From Burkholderia sp. PAMC 26561 (GTDB lineage: Bacteria; Pseudomonadota; Gammaproteobacteria; Burkholderiales; Burkholderiaceae), in assembly GCF_001557535.2 (NCBI RefSeq), contig NZ_CP014306.1, positions 2,542,001 to 2,606,000 on the forward strand: a DNA stretch of 64,000 nucleotides, written 5' to 3'. Shown piece by piece: positions 25,624 to 35,328 of this stretch. The translations under genes were made by a program, and so were the position numbers. Positions within the stretch are counted from its first letter, which is position 1. Each line of letters starts with the position of its first letter. The notes under the pieces are model-generated. The model did not search any database. It was given only the letters and a program-made list of their open reading frames with translations, and was not told the DNA's origin.

Positions 25624-28464
25624 ATGGGGGAACTCGACCGATCGCGTCGTGGTTTTCTTAAGGCGAGCGTCGTTGCAGGACTGACTGTCATCATCGCGCC
25701 GCTTGGCAGTCGCGCTTTCGCCGCGTTGTTTGAAGAAAAGGTGCTGACGCCGATCCAATGGGATGCGGCGACCGGCCGCGCGAAGTTTCGTATCGACGGG
25801 ATTGCAAAGGTCACCGGGTCCAAGGTGTTTGCTCGTGACGTACGCGCCGCTGACATGCCGCACTGGCCGAACCAGCAGTCCCATGCGTTGATCTTGCGCA
25901 CGACGCAGGCCGACCGGACCTATGAGGGCTTCGATCTCGGCCTGCTTGGCGACGAACTGAAACCCGACCGGATCGTCACGGCCGAGGATCTGGCGCGTGA
26001 CGGTCTCGCGTTCCCCGCCTTCTATGGCGACGACATGCTCCTGCCTCAGGGCAAGACGCCGGCCTATCTGGGCCATGCCGTCGCGATGCTGATCTATCAC
26101 GACTTCGCGCGCTTTCGCTTCGCGAAAGACGCGCTGCAGTTCCACGAAGACGTCATTCGCTACGGCGCGAAGACCGGGCCGCTCGAACGCGATCCATGGG
26201 GCACGTTTCGCTTCGTGCGCGTCGGCGGTGCGACCCCGTTCGACGAGGACACGTTCTCGAGCTTGAAAGACACCATGCTTTTCCCAAGCGCGATGCGCAA
26301 GCACGAGCCGCTGTGGGCCGCCGGCAATGCAAGCGGCAAGCTCGATCAGCAGGGCATGTTCCATGCCGAGAAGTTGCGCGATGAACTGGACCATCCGCCG
26401 GCAGACTGGCTGGTGCTGGATCGTCACTACACGACGCAATCCGTCGATACCGCCGCGCTCGAAGCCGACAACGCGAATTGCTGGTACGACGCGTCAACGC
26501 AGTCGCTGCACATGGTTGTGCCCACGCAAGGGCCGACCGAAGTCGCAGCAAGCGCCGCGGGTATGGCGACGAAGTGCCGGTTTCCGGTGAAAAACCTCTT
26601 CGTGCACCCGGTATCAACCGTCGGTTACGGGTCGAAGGATCACTACAACGTGCCGTTCTACGGCCTTGTCGCCGCCATGTACGGCGATGGCCGGCCGGTG
26701 CGCCTTGCCTTTGACCGCTACGAGCAGTTCCAGACTTCCATCAAGCGTCATGCGTCGAAGATGCACTACCGGATCGGTGTCGATAAGAAAACCGGCATGC
26801 TGCAATCGTTCAACGCCGAGCTCGAAGTCAACGGCGGCGGGCGTTCGAATTTTTCACCATCGGTCGCGATGGTGGGCGCGTCGGCCGCGCAGTCGATCTA
26901 TTACTTTCCGAAAAGCGATCTGTTGGGTGTGGCGACCGCATCGCGTGCAATCGATGCCGGTTCCGCGCGCGGTTATGGCACGCTGCAGACCATGGCTGCA
27001 ACCGAGATGCTGATCGATGAATTGGCCGGGCAGCTCGAAACGGACGCCATCGATTTGCGGTTGAAAAACGCGCTGCGTTCGGGTATGAAAAACACGCAGG
27101 GCGCGATCCCGGCGGGCGCGATTCGCGTCGACGAAGTCCTGCAGAAAGCCAAGGTTCATCCGCTCTGGACCGAACGCGCGAAGAAGAAGGCCGAGTACGA
27201 ATTCGCGCATCCGGGCAACCGGTACGGCGTGGGGTTCGCCTGCGTGCAGAAAGATTTCGGCACGGGCGCGGAGGCTTCTTTTGCTAAGGTCGAGATCGCG
27301 GCCGACGGCACGATCAAGCTGCAGCATACCGCCGCTGAAATCGGCACGGGCATTTCCACGTCGCAGGCAATCGCGTGCGCGAAGTGGCTCGGCAAGCCGG
27401 CGGCGGTGGTTCGCATGGCAATTGTCGACTGGCCCGAATTGCCGATGATCACGAGCGGCGACCCGTACATGATGTCGCAAGCCGAGCAGGACAAAGTGTC
27501 GGCGAATCCGCGATGGACCCCGGAGCTGGCATCGCCTTCGAGTGCCACGAATTCGGCGTTCTATTTCACGCACAGCACGCATGAAGCAGCGCGCGTCGTC
27601 TTCACTCATGGCTTGTGGCCGGCAGCCATGTCCATCTGGGGTGGCGGTATTGGCGGCGGTCAGGCTGCGCCGCTGGTCGTCCGGCGCGAAGATGCGCGCT
27701 GGGTGGACGGCAAGCTGACCGCGGCGGGTCTCGAACCCCTGCCGCTAGAACAACTTGCGAAGAAGGCGCACGAACTCGGGCTCGTCACCGGCGCGGTCGT
27801 GCACGTGTTCAACCGGTGGCAATGGACCGAAGCCGAGTTCGACATCCGTGGCGCAACGGACCGTTTGCCAATAGACGGGTTGTCGCTGCTCTTCGGCGAA
27901 GGGGAAGCCAAAAAAGGGGAAGCCAACAAGGGCGAAGCCGCACCCGCTGCGCCCGCGTATCACGCTGTGAACCGCAAGCGCGTTTTCATCGCGCCTGTTC
28001 AGCGCAATAACGCGGCCGTGACGTATTACAGCGCGGTCGGAACGCTGGTCGAACTCTCGGTCAATGAAGCAAGCGGCCGCGTGGATCTGCTCTCGCATCA
28101 CTCGATCATGGAGTGCGGCAACATGCTTTCGCCGGAACTCGTGTCGGGCCAGTTGCAGGGCGGCCTGGCGATGGGTATTGGCCACGCGCTGCACGAGTAT
28201 TTGCCGCTTTACGAGGAAGGTCCCGGCAACGGCACCTGGAACTTCAACCGCTATCACCTGCCGCGCGCAAGCGATGTCGCCGTCTGGACCCAGACCGGCG
28301 AAGTGCTGCCGCCCTTGTCCGAAACCGATCCGCCGAAGGGCATTGCGGAAGTGGTGATGATTCCGGTGGTGGCAGCAATCGTCAACGGCATTGCGCACGC
28401 TATCGGGCATCGGTTCAACGACTTGCCTGTCACGCCCCAAAACATTCAGGAGGCGCTCGCATGA
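25624..28464 (+). CDS. Molybdenum-cofactor subunit of a periplasmic xanthine-dehydrogenase-family oxidoreductase
   Basis: 946 aa. The ATG at 25624 follows GAGGAG. The N-terminus has a Tat signal (RSRRGFLKASVVAGLTVIIA), so the cofactor-loaded protein is exported folded. The body matches the IorB-like beta subunit branch (isoquinoline 1-oxidoreductase / aldehyde dehydrogenase): IDGIAKVTGSKVFARDV, the AANDX-like central region, SARGYGTLQTMAATEMLIDE and, near the C-terminus, GLAMGIGHALHEYLPLYEEG. A lysine/glutamate/glycine repeat (KKGEANKGEA, about residue 760) is an unusual insert. Overlaps the 2Fe-2S gene by four bases. Substrate is not deducible; an aldehyde or N-heterocycle is likely for the family. 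Confidence 0.87.
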   Translation: MGELDRSRRGFLKASVVAGLTVIIAPLGSRAFAALFEEKVLTPIQWDAATGRAKFRIDGIAKVTGSKVFARDVRAADMPHWPNQQSHALILRTTQADRTYEGFDLGLLGDELKPDRIVTAEDLARDGLAFPAFYGDDMLLPQGKTPAYLGHAVAMLIYHDFARFRFAKDALQFHEDVIRYGAKTGPLERDPWGTFRFVRVGGATPFDEDTFSSLKDTMLFPSAMRKHEPLWAAGNASGKLDQQGMFHAEKLRDELDHPPADWLVLDRHYTTQSVDTAALEADNANCWYDASTQSLHMVVPTQGPTEVAASAAGMATKCRFPVKNLFVHPVSTVGYGSKDHYNVPFYGLVAAMYGDGRPVRLAFDRYEQFQTSIKRHASKMHYRIGVDKKTGMLQSFNAELEVNGGGRSNFSPSVAMVGASAAQSIYYFPKSDLLGVATASRAIDAGSARGYGTLQTMAATEMLIDELAGQLETDAIDLRLKNALRSGMKNTQGAIPAGAIRVDEVLQKAKVHPLWTERAKKKAEYEFAHPGNRYGVGFACVQKDFGTGAEASFAKVEIAADGTIKLQHTAAEIGTGISTSQAIACAKWLGKPAAVVRMAIVDWPELPMITSGDPYMMSQAEQDKVSANPRWTPELASPSSATNSAFYFTHSTHEAARVVFTHGLWPAAMSIWGGGIGGGQAAPLVVRREDARWVDGKLTAAGLEPLPLEQLAKKAHELGLVTGAVVHVFNRWQWTEAEFDIRGATDRLPIDGLSLLFGEGEAKKGEANKGEAAPAAPAYHAVNRKRVFIAPVQRNNAAVTYYSAVGTLVELSVNEASGRVDLLSHHSIMECGNMLSPELVSGQLQGGLAMGIGHALHEYLPLYEEGPGNGTWNFNRYHLPRASDVAVWTQTGEVLPPLSETDPPKGIAEVVMIPVVAAIVNGIAHAIGHRFNDLPVTPQNIQEALA

Positions 28465-29033
28465 CGGCCCCTAATCAAACCAGCATGATCCAGATGAAGC
28501 CTCTGTCGCTCACCATCAACGGGGTGGCGACCGGTCCGGTCCAGACGCCCGACGGGCTGATGATGATCGACTTCCTGCACGAATACGTCGGTCTGACGGG
28601 CTCGCGGCTCGGCTGCGGGCAGGGCGTCTGCCACGCGTGCGTGGTGATTCTCGACAAGCCCGACGGAACCAGCGAGGAAGTGCGTTCGTGTATCACGGGC
28701 GCGCATTTCTTCGATGGCAAGAAGATCCGGACCATCGAAGGTCACGGTTCGAAGAACGAGCAAGGCGAGATTGTCGAACTCTCGCCGGTGCAGCAAAAAT
28801 TCCTTGAGCACTTCAGTTTTCAATGCGGGTACTGCACGCCGGGATTCGTCAATGCTGCGACGGTTTTTATCGAACGTCTGAAGCGCGAGCCGATCTCGAA
28901 GGCATCGGTGGATAGCGAGATCATGAAGGCGCTCGACAACCACATCTGCCGATGCACAGGCTATGTACGCTATTACGAAGCGGTAAAGGACGTTGTGATG
29001 AACACGCCCGGGCTCGTCAAGGATTCCGCATGA
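28461..29033 (+). CDS. 2Fe-2S subunit of the molybdenum hydroxylase
   Basis: 190 aa electron-transfer subunit. N-terminal plant-type ferredoxin cluster: LGCGQGVCHACVV (the usual CGAC is CHAC here). C-terminal helical domain with the second cluster: FQCGYCTPGFVNAA and DNHICRCTGYVRYYE. No signal peptide of its own; in this family the iron-sulfur subunit rides out with the Tat-bearing large subunit. Start ATG overlaps the preceding stop (ATGA) and its own stop overlaps the cytochrome start, so all three are one translationally coupled operon. Confidence 0.92.
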   Translation: MTAPNQTSMIQMKPLSLTINGVATGPVQTPDGLMMIDFLHEYVGLTGSRLGCGQGVCHACVVILDKPDGTSEEVRSCITGAHFFDGKKIRTIEGHGSKNEQGEIVELSPVQQKFLEHFSFQCGYCTPGFVNAATVFIERLKREPISKASVDSEIMKALDNHICRCTGYVRYYEAVKDVVMNTPGLVKDSA

Positions 29034-30289
29034 GCACGACATCCTCACTTCGTCTTGGCGCCCTGGCGTTATGCATCGCGGCCCTGTCTACTTTGGCAGC
29101 GTGTAGCAAGACACCCGACAATACGTCCGTCGATGCGCGCACGTCCACGCCCGATCAGATCGCACACGGCCGTTATCTTGCGAAGGCCGCCGATTGCGCC
29201 GCGTGCCACACGAGTCCCGGCGGCGCACCGTTTGCGGGCGGCGTGCGCCTCGGTTCGCCGTTCGGCACCTTCTATGGCACGAACATCACGCCGGACCCGG
29301 TGCATGGCATCGGCAAATGGACGGCGGCCGAGTTCTACAAGGCCCTGCACGATGGCGTGACGCCCGACGGCCAGCTCTATCCGGCGATGCCCTACACGTC
29401 GTACCGGACAATGACGCGTGCGGACAGCGACGACATTTACGCCTACTTGATGGCGCAAAAACCGGCTGCTGTGCCGAACCTCAAGCCCGACCTCAAGTTC
29501 CCGTTCAACATGCGGTTTGCCGTGATGTTCTGGAACATGCTGTTCCTGAAAGACAGCTTGCCGGATGCATCCGTTGGAACGTCGGCTGACTGGACGCGCG
29601 GGAAATATCTGGCTAACGCGCTGGGCCATTGCGCCGAATGTCACACGCCGCGTGGCGCGTTCGGGCAGATGAACGGGGCGAAGGCGCTGCACGGATCGGA
29701 TCTCGGACGCGTCGTTCCACCGGATATCACACCCGCCGCGCTCGTCGCGCGCGGATGGACCGGCGCCGACCTGCAAACATTCTTCGCGACCGGGATCAGC
29801 CGTCAGGGACCCGCGTTCGGAGAGATGCATCCGGTGGTTTATCTGAGCACGCAATATCTGTCGCCGGGCGACTTGCGCGCGATGTCGGTTTATCTGCTGG
29901 GCGACGCACCGCCGCCGCCAACACCCGTACAGCCGGGATCGGCGGATGCCGCTCAGGTCGCCGCTGGCCGCAACACCTACGTCGCGGTGTGCGCGGGGTG
30001 TCACGGACTCGGCGGGGAAGGCAAGCCGCACGTGTCGGTATCGATGCAAGGCAGTTCCACGCTGCGTCAGGCCGATCCGCACAACATGCTCGTCGCGATG
30101 CTCGACGGCGTGGAAGCGTCGGCGTTCCCAGGCACGGAGAGCCTGCAGGCAATGCCGGCGTTCGCCAAGACGCTCAACGACGAAGAACTTGCGCAACTCG
30201 CGAACTATCTTCGTTCAGGCTGGGGCGGCCAACCCGGCGATGTCACCGCGGCGAAGGTCAAGGCGCTGCGAGACGCGCCGTCGCACTAA
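29030..30289 (+). CDS. Triheme cytochrome c, electron acceptor of the molybdenum hydroxylase
   Basis: 419 aa. N-terminal lipoprotein-type signal with a lipobox (LSTLAACSK), so probably membrane-anchored facing the periplasm. Three class I heme sites: CAACH (about 56-60), CAECH (about 202-206) and CAGCH (about 322-326), the layout of the cytochrome subunit of membrane alcohol/aldehyde dehydrogenases. It should take electrons from the 2Fe-2S subunit to the quinone or oxidase chain. Each heme domain has a distal Met candidate (e.g. YPAMPYTSY). ATGA overlap with the gene upstream; last gene of the operon. Confidence 0.92.
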   Translation: MSTTSSLRLGALALCIAALSTLAACSKTPDNTSVDARTSTPDQIAHGRYLAKAADCAACHTSPGGAPFAGGVRLGSPFGTFYGTNITPDPVHGIGKWTAAEFYKALHDGVTPDGQLYPAMPYTSYRTMTRADSDDIYAYLMAQKPAAVPNLKPDLKFPFNMRFAVMFWNMLFLKDSLPDASVGTSADWTRGKYLANALGHCAECHTPRGAFGQMNGAKALHGSDLGRVVPPDITPAALVARGWTGADLQTFFATGISRQGPAFGEMHPVVYLSTQYLSPGDLRAMSVYLLGDAPPPPTPVQPGSADAAQVAAGRNTYVAVCAGCHGLGGEGKPHVSVSMQGSSTLRQADPHNMLVAMLDGVEASAFPGTESLQAMPAFAKTLNDEELAQLANYLRSGWGGQPGDVTAAKVKALRDAPSH

Positions 30290-30312
30290 GGCCCCTGGGC
30301 GCTTCCGTCCTC

Positions 30313-31296
30313 TCAGACGGCAGCGCCTTTGGCCGCCAGTTGCCGTTGCAGATCGGGCCAGATCCTGGCAACGGCTTCTTCGCCCGCCAGGATCGCCGCA
30401 TTGCGCTGACTGAAGTCGCTGCCGCTCATGGCGGCGAGGTTCGGGCGAATGACGAAGTCGGCGTATTTATCGAGCTCGTAGGCCTTGATGGTCTGGCCCA
30501 TGATCGTGAAGGTCTGCATCAGCACGTCGAAAGAGCTCTGCGTCAGCGCCGTTTCCGGACGCGCTGAAATATCCACCGCGATCACGAAGTCCGCACCCAT
30601 CTTGCGCGCAAAAGCGGCCGGCACCGGACTCACCAGTCCGCCGTCCACATACTCGTGGCCGCCGATCTTCACGGGCTCGAAGATCGACGGCACGCTGCAC
30701 GATGCACGCACGGCAATGCCCGTATTGCCGCGCTGGAAGAGGATCGGCTGGCCGGTTTTCAGGTCGGTTGCAACGATCCCGAGCGGTTTCGCCATCTTCT
30801 CGATCGGCTTGTTATCGAGCGTCTTGTTCAGGTAATTCTGCAGCGCCACGCCTTGCAGGAAACCGCGCGTGCGAAACGGCATGGCCCAGTCGCTGATCGA
30901 CGCTTCGTCCATGGTGAGCGCGAGTTTGTTGATGGCAATCCCGTTCATCCCCGATGCCGATAACGCCGCGATCACCGATCCCGCGCTCGTGCCGCTCAGC
31001 AGGTCCACCTTCACGTTGCGCGCTTCGAGCGCCTTGATCACGCCGATATGCGCGAACCCGCGCGCCGCGCCGCCGCCGAGTGCAAGACCGATGCGGACGG
31101 GTCGCTGCGGCGATGTCGCGACCGGCGAAGCCGGCGTGACGCCCGATGTCCCCGCTGAACTGGACGATGTTTGAGATGTGGTAGCCGTCGTGCAGGCGCT
31201 AAGGACCGCGGACGCGCAGCCGAGAGAGAACGCCCGGCGGGACAAGCCGGACAGGCGAGGCAAAGGGGGGAGCGTTGGGGAAAGCGGCGATTTCAA
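30313..31296 (-). CDS. Patatin-like phospholipase, lipoprotein
   Basis: 327 aa from a TTG at 31296. AGGAG lies six bases before this TTG, and the resulting N-terminus (RLSGLSRRAFSLGCASAVLS, then Cys35) is a proper lipobox signal; an ATG further upstream has no such support. After a Ser/Thr linker comes the patatin domain: oxyanion loop LALGGGAARGFAHIG (71-85), nucleophile elbow SGTSAGSVIA and the DGG of HEYVDGGLVSPV, i.e. the Ser-Asp dyad. RssA-like. Probably an outer-membrane or periplasmic acyl hydrolase. Divergent from gltX, with its leader region overlapping nothing coding. Confidence 0.88.
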   Translation of the reverse strand: MKSPLSPTLPPLPRLSGLSRRAFSLGCASAVLSACTTATTSQTSSSSAGTSGVTPASPVATSPQRPVRIGLALGGGAARGFAHIGVIKALEARNVKVDLLSGTSAGSVIAALSASGMNGIAINKLALTMDEASISDWAMPFRTRGFLQGVALQNYLNKTLDNKPIEKMAKPLGIVATDLKTGQPILFQRGNTGIAVRASCSVPSIFEPVKIGGHEYVDGGLVSPVPAAFARKMGADFVIAVDISARPETALTQSSFDVLMQTFTIMGQTIKAYELDKYADFVIRPNLAAMSGSDFSQRNAAILAGEEAVARIWPDLQRQLAAKGAAV

Positions 31297-31618
31297 GGAG
31301 TTCTCCTGCTGTGCGGCGAACGAAGCGTATTTAAGCAGATCAAGCGGATCAAGCGGGAGGCGCGCGTCCGGTCGGCGGACCTGGCCGTTCGGATACGTCG
31401 TCCTGTAGCGGCGGACATGATAAAACATGATGACCGGCCGCCGCAGGTCGAAAGTCCCCGGCAGGTATAATTCCATCTCGCATTGAGCGCTTGCAGTGTT
31501 AATCAGTAACCGCGCGGAACACGGCGCGAAAACACTTTGCCCCAAGCCGTTCCCCGATGTATCGCCTGTCTGGCAGTCCGTGCCGGCATGCGCATTTGAG
31601 CTATCGAGCACACCGCAC

Positions 31619-33025
31619 ATGACCCAAGTCCGTACCCGTTTCGCTCCCAGCCCCACAGGCTTCATCCACCTCGGCAACATTCGCTCCGCGCTTTATCCGT
31701 GGGCGTTCGCGCGCAAGATGAAGGGCGTTTTCGTGTTGCGTATCGAGGACACCGACCTGGAACGTTCAACCGACGCATCCGTGGACGCCATTCTGGAGGG
31801 CATGGAATGGCTCGGCCTCGACTATGACGAAGGTCCGATCTATCAGATGCAGCGCATGGAGCGGTATCGCGAAGTGCTCAAGCAGATGCTCGACAAGGGC
31901 CTTGCATACCACTGCTACATGTCGACGGAAGAACTCGACGCATTGCGTGAACGCCAGCGCGCCGCCGGCGAGAAGCCCCGTTACGACGGCACGTGGCGCC
32001 CCGAAGAGGGCAAGGTGCTGCCGCCCATTCCCGAAGGCGTGTCGCCCGTGATCCGCTTCCGCAATCCGATTGGCGGCGTGGTGAGCTGGGACGACGCGGT
32101 AAAGGGCACCATCGAGATCTCGAATGACGAACTCGACGACCTGGTGATCGCGCGTCCGGACGGCACGCCCACGTACAACTTCTGCGTGGTCGTGGACGAC
32201 CTCGACATGAAAATCACCCACGTGATTCGCGGCGATGACCACGTGAACAACACGCCGCGGCAGATCAACATCCTGCGTGCGCTGGATGGCGAGGTGCCGG
32301 TGTACGCGCACTTGCCGACCGTGCTCAACGAGCAGGGCGAGAAGATGAGCAAACGTCACGGCGCGGTTAGCGTGACGGGGTATCGCGACAGCGGTTACCT
32401 GCCGGAAGCGGTGCTGAACTATTTGGCGCGGCTGGGTTGGTCGCACGGCGACGCGGAAATCTTCTCGCGCGAACAGTTTGTGGAGTGGTTCGATCTCGAC
32501 CATCTGGGCAAGTCCCCGGCGCAATACGACCCAGACCGTCTGAACTGGCTGAATGCGCACTACATCAAGGAAGCCGACAACGCACGGCTCGAGATGCTCA
32601 CCAAGCCGTTCCTGGCGGACCTGGGCATCGATGCGGCCATGCTGGAACAAGGGCCGGCACTCGAGCTCGTGATCGGGCTGCTGAAGGATCGTGCATCGAC
32701 GGTAAAGGAGATTGCCGAGAACGCCGCCATGTTCTATCGCGAACCCGTGATCGACCCGGCTGCGCTCGAGCAGCACGTCACCGACGCCGTGCGTCCGGCG
32801 CTGGCCGACCTGCGCCATGCACTGAGCGAAGTTGAATGGAACAAGGAGGCGATCTCGGCGGCATTCAAAGCCACGCTGGCGAGCCATAAGCTCAAGATGC
32901 CGCATCTGGCCATGCCCGTACGTCTGCTGGTCGCAGGCACCACGCATACGCCCTCTATTGACGCCGTGTTGATGTTGTTCGGACGCGAAACGGTGCTGGC
33001 GCGGCTGGAAAAGGGTGCCCCCTGA
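31619..33025 (+). CDS. gltX: Glutamyl-tRNA synthetase
   Basis: Class I synthetase charging tRNA-Glu; 468 aa, the normal length. HIGH-type motif in [20 protein letters not shown] (7-26), [10 protein letters not shown] (about 42-51) and KMSKRHG (about 241-247) are intact. The C-terminal alpha-helical anticodon domain follows with typical sequence around [15 protein letters not shown]. The start at 31619 gives the conserved [12 protein letters not shown]. It lies upstream of a tRNA cluster that includes tRNA-Glu(TTC), its own substrate, on the same strand. Confidence 0.96.
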   Translation: MTQVRTRFAPSPTGFIHLGNIRSALYPWAFARKMKGVFVLRIEDTDLERSTDASVDAILEGMEWLGLDYDEGPIYQMQRMERYREVLKQMLDKGLAYHCYMSTEELDALRERQRAAGEKPRYDGTWRPEEGKVLPPIPEGVSPVIRFRNPIGGVVSWDDAVKGTIEISNDELDDLVIARPDGTPTYNFCVVVDDLDMKITHVIRGDDHVNNTPRQINILRALDGEVPVYAHLPTVLNEQGEKMSKRHGAVSVTGYRDSGYLPEAVLNYLARLGWSHGDAEIFSREQFVEWFDLDHLGKSPAQYDPDRLNWLNAHYIKEADNARLEMLTKPFLADLGIDAAMLEQGPALELVIGLLKDRASTVKEIAENAAMFYREPVIDPAALEQHVTDAVRPALADLRHALSEVEWNKEAISAAFKATLASHKLKMPHLAMPVRLLVAGTTHTPSIDAVLMLFGRETVLARLEKGAP

Positions 33026-33142
33026 TCCTGGCAACGGACGTGCTCGCGCCGGCAATTTGGAACGGGCACGAACGGTGTCTGATTCACGTGTCCGTTTTGC
33101 ACCCTGAAGACGATTTATTTTCAGAAGCTGTGGCGAAAGGTA

Positions 33143-33171
33143 TTTACAACTTCAATAGCCCCCTTTAAAAT
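33143..33171 (+). promoter_or_regulatory. Promoter of the tRNA-Ala/Glu/Asp cluster
   Basis: TTTACA (33143-33148), 17-base spacer, TAAAAT (33166-33171), 19 bases before the first tRNA. Confidence 0.7.
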
Positions 33172-33190
33172 CTCGTTTCTGTTCTGCAAG

Positions 33191-33266
<76 letters not shown>

Positions 33267-33476
33267 CGGAATAGAGTGAAGTCAGTTGAAACGCCAAGGC
33301 ATCGGACAAAAAACACTTCACAAGGTACAAAAAGCTGTTTATAATGTCGTTCTTCGCTGATCACTGAAACAAACTGATTAAACGATTCGAATGATTAAGA
33401 AGTCGTTAATCATGGTTAATCAGAAAATAATCAGGGTTTAAGCGAAAATAGTAAAGACATTAACTGAAAAGTTTAT

Positions 33477-33552
33477 GTCCCCTTCGTCTAGAGGCCTAGG
33501 ACATCACCCTTTCACGGTGAGTACAGGGGTTCGAATCCCCTAGGGGACGCCA
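33477..33552 (+). tRNA. tRNA-Glu (anticodon TTC)
   Basis: 76 bases with encoded CCA. Acceptor GTCCCCT/AGGGGAC, anticodon loop CTTTCAC with stem CACC/GGTG region, T-arm GGGGTTCGAATCCCC. About 210 bases of AT-rich spacer separate it from tRNA-Ala. Encoded not far downstream of gltX. Confidence 0.97.
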
Positions 33553-33624
33553 AAACATCGGCGGCTGCTAGAAGCGCTGCAAGCTTGATGAGTCGACCAA
33601 CCTCTCAAGCCGATGAAAAGAAGT

Positions 33625-33701
33625 GGAGCGGTAGTTCAGTTGGTTAGAATACCGGCCTGTCACGCCGGGGGTCGCGGGTTCGAGTCCCGTCCGCTCCGCC
33701 A
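33625..33701 (+). tRNA. tRNA-Asp (anticodon GTC)
   Basis: 77 bases with encoded CCA. Acceptor GGAGCGG/CCGCTCC, D-arm TAGTTCAGTTGGTTAGAATA, anticodon loop CTGTCAC with stem CCGGC-type pairing, T-arm CGGGTTCGAGTCCCG. Last of the cluster, just before a terminator. Confidence 0.97.
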
Positions 33702-33712
33702 ACGAGTTGTAA

Positions 33713-33742
33713 GAAAAAATCCAGCCTACGCTGGATTTTTTT
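33713..33742 (+). terminator. Intrinsic terminator of the tRNA cluster
   Basis: AAAAATCCAGC pairs with GCTGGATTTTT over CTAC, followed by more T. Placed 12 bases after tRNA-Asp. Confidence 0.9.
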
Positions 33743-33893
33743 CGTTGAGCGTCCGCTTTTCACGCTGGCGTGTTTTACCCTGTTGAACAGGCGCGACAAA
33801 CGTCGTCAAAAGCGTGTGCCCGGAAAACTCTCCATTGCCAGCGGGCGCGAGCTGACTTAGTGTGGTGACCTGATTCAGTGCTTTTATCGCGCA

Positions 33894-34358
33894 ATGCTCG
33901 ATCCCACCGAAGCCCTCTCGCCGTTTATGCTGCGCCTCGCGTCGATGGACGATTTTTCGTTCGCCGAAGCGCTCACGCGCAACAACATGAACGGCTACTA
34001 TCGACGCCACAACCTCGTGTGGCGCAGCGACCTGTTCCTCGGGAGCTGGCGGGAATCCGAAAACTTCGTGCTCGAGTGCGATGGCAAAGCCATTGGCGTG
34101 ATGCGGGTGACCGAAGAAGACGAGTCGCTTCATATACGCGATGTTCAGGTCGTCGAAGGCTGGCGCCGCACGGGCGCAGGCACGTTCCTCCTGGACACGG
34201 CTCACCGATGGGCGCGCGCACGTGGATTGAAAGAAACGCAATTGCGCGTTTTCGTCGATAACCCCGCGGCCCGGCTTTATGTTCGAATGGGCTATAAGCC
34301 CGCGGGTTCTCGGCTCGCACAGTTCGGCGCGATCCGGCACATGGTGCGCAGCGTCTGA
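33894..34358 (+). CDS. GNAT-family N-acetyltransferase
   Basis: 154 aa. The acetyl-CoA-binding core is visible: LECDGKAIGVMRV (strand 4), IRDVQVVEGWRRTGAGTFLL with the RRTGAG form of the Q/RxxGxG/A loop (about 91-96), and VFVDNPAARLYVRMGYKPAG near the end. Substrate unknown; the N-terminal TRNNMNGYYRRHNLVWRSDL segment is seen in a family of uncharacterised GNAT proteins. Alone between the tRNA cluster and a convergent AraC gene (22 bases between stops). Confidence 0.88.
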   Translation: MLDPTEALSPFMLRLASMDDFSFAEALTRNNMNGYYRRHNLVWRSDLFLGSWRESENFVLECDGKAIGVMRVTEEDESLHIRDVQVVEGWRRTGAGTFLLDTAHRWARARGLKETQLRVFVDNPAARLYVRMGYKPAGSRLAQFGAIRHMVRSV

Positions 34359-34380
34359 CAAGCTGAATTAATCCCTTTCG

Positions 34381-35223
34381 TCAACGGTCCGCCACGTCGC
34401 GCGGCTCGCTATCGCGGACAAAAAACGCGCGTGGACTTTCGCCGAACGCACGCCTGAACATGGCTGAGAATGCGCTCTGGCTCTGATAGCCCAGCAGCAG
34501 CGCGACTTGCGCAAGCGGTCGTCCCTGGCTCAGCAACGGAATGGCGCGCGCCAGCACTGCCTGTTGCCGCCATTGCGAAAAACTCACGCCCAGCTCGCGA
34601 CGGAACAAACGCGCGATCGTGCGCGTGCTTGCACCCACAAGCGTCGCCCAATGTTCGAGCGAATCGGCGGAAGCGGGGTCCTCCAGCACCGCTTCGCACA
34701 ACGCGAGCAAGCGTTTGTCCGTGGGCATGGGGATGGAGAGGGGAAGGGGGCGGGATCGCGTGATCTCGTCGAGCGCGAGGGTTCCAAGCAGCCGTTCACG
34801 TTCGCGTGAGATGGATGTGTCATTCAGTGCGACCGCCACTTCGCGCAGCAGCGGCGATACTTCCACCACGCGACATGCATCGAGTCCTTCGGGCACGACG
34901 CTTTCATCGATATAAAGCGTTCGCAGGAACGCGTCTTCCACGATCACCACTTCATGCGTGACGTTGGGCGGTACCCAAATAGCCCGCGATGGCGGCACCA
35001 TCCATGTAGAACCTTCTGCGGCGATCCGCAACACGCCGCGCGTCGTACACGCGACCTGCGCCCACGCATGCGTATGACGCGCGATCCGGACGCCCGCCGG
35101 CACGGGCCGCGAACGCACGCGGATGGGGTGTGCGGGCGTAGGCGACGATTCGGCCGGAATGTCGAGGTGCTCGACTTCCTCGGCGGTCGGGCTTTCTGTC
35201 TGCTGGCGGGCGTGTATAAGCAT
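34381..35223 (-). CDS. AraC-family transcriptional regulator
   Basis: 280 aa. N-terminal cupin (about residues 30-150): RPVPAGVRIARHTHAWAQVA and PPSRAIWVPPNVTHEVVIVE show the conserved cupin His residues. C-terminal tandem HTH (about 185-270): WATLVGASTRTIARLFRREL and VALLLGYQSQSAFSAMFRRA, ending FGESPRAFF. It is like the cupin-AraC regulators (YdeC/NimR type) that control a neighbouring efflux or catabolic gene, but here both neighbours point to other functions, so its target is not clear. Divergent from the gamma-glutamylcyclotransferase-like gene. Confidence 0.9.
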   Translation of the reverse strand: MLIHARQQTESPTAEEVEHLDIPAESSPTPAHPIRVRSRPVPAGVRIARHTHAWAQVACTTRGVLRIAAEGSTWMVPPSRAIWVPPNVTHEVVIVEDAFLRTLYIDESVVPEGLDACRVVEVSPLLREVAVALNDTSISRERERLLGTLALDEITRSRPLPLSIPMPTDKRLLALCEAVLEDPASADSLEHWATLVGASTRTIARLFRRELGVSFSQWRQQAVLARAIPLLSQGRPLAQVALLLGYQSQSAFSAMFRRAFGESPRAFFVRDSEPRDVADR

Positions 35224-35328
35224 GCGGTCTCTCGACGAATTTCATCATGATAGTCAATGCAGTGCTGTTTCTGCTCTTGGCATAATGCGCTGGCTTGTCT
35301 GCAATCGATAATTCAAGGAATCAAGCGC

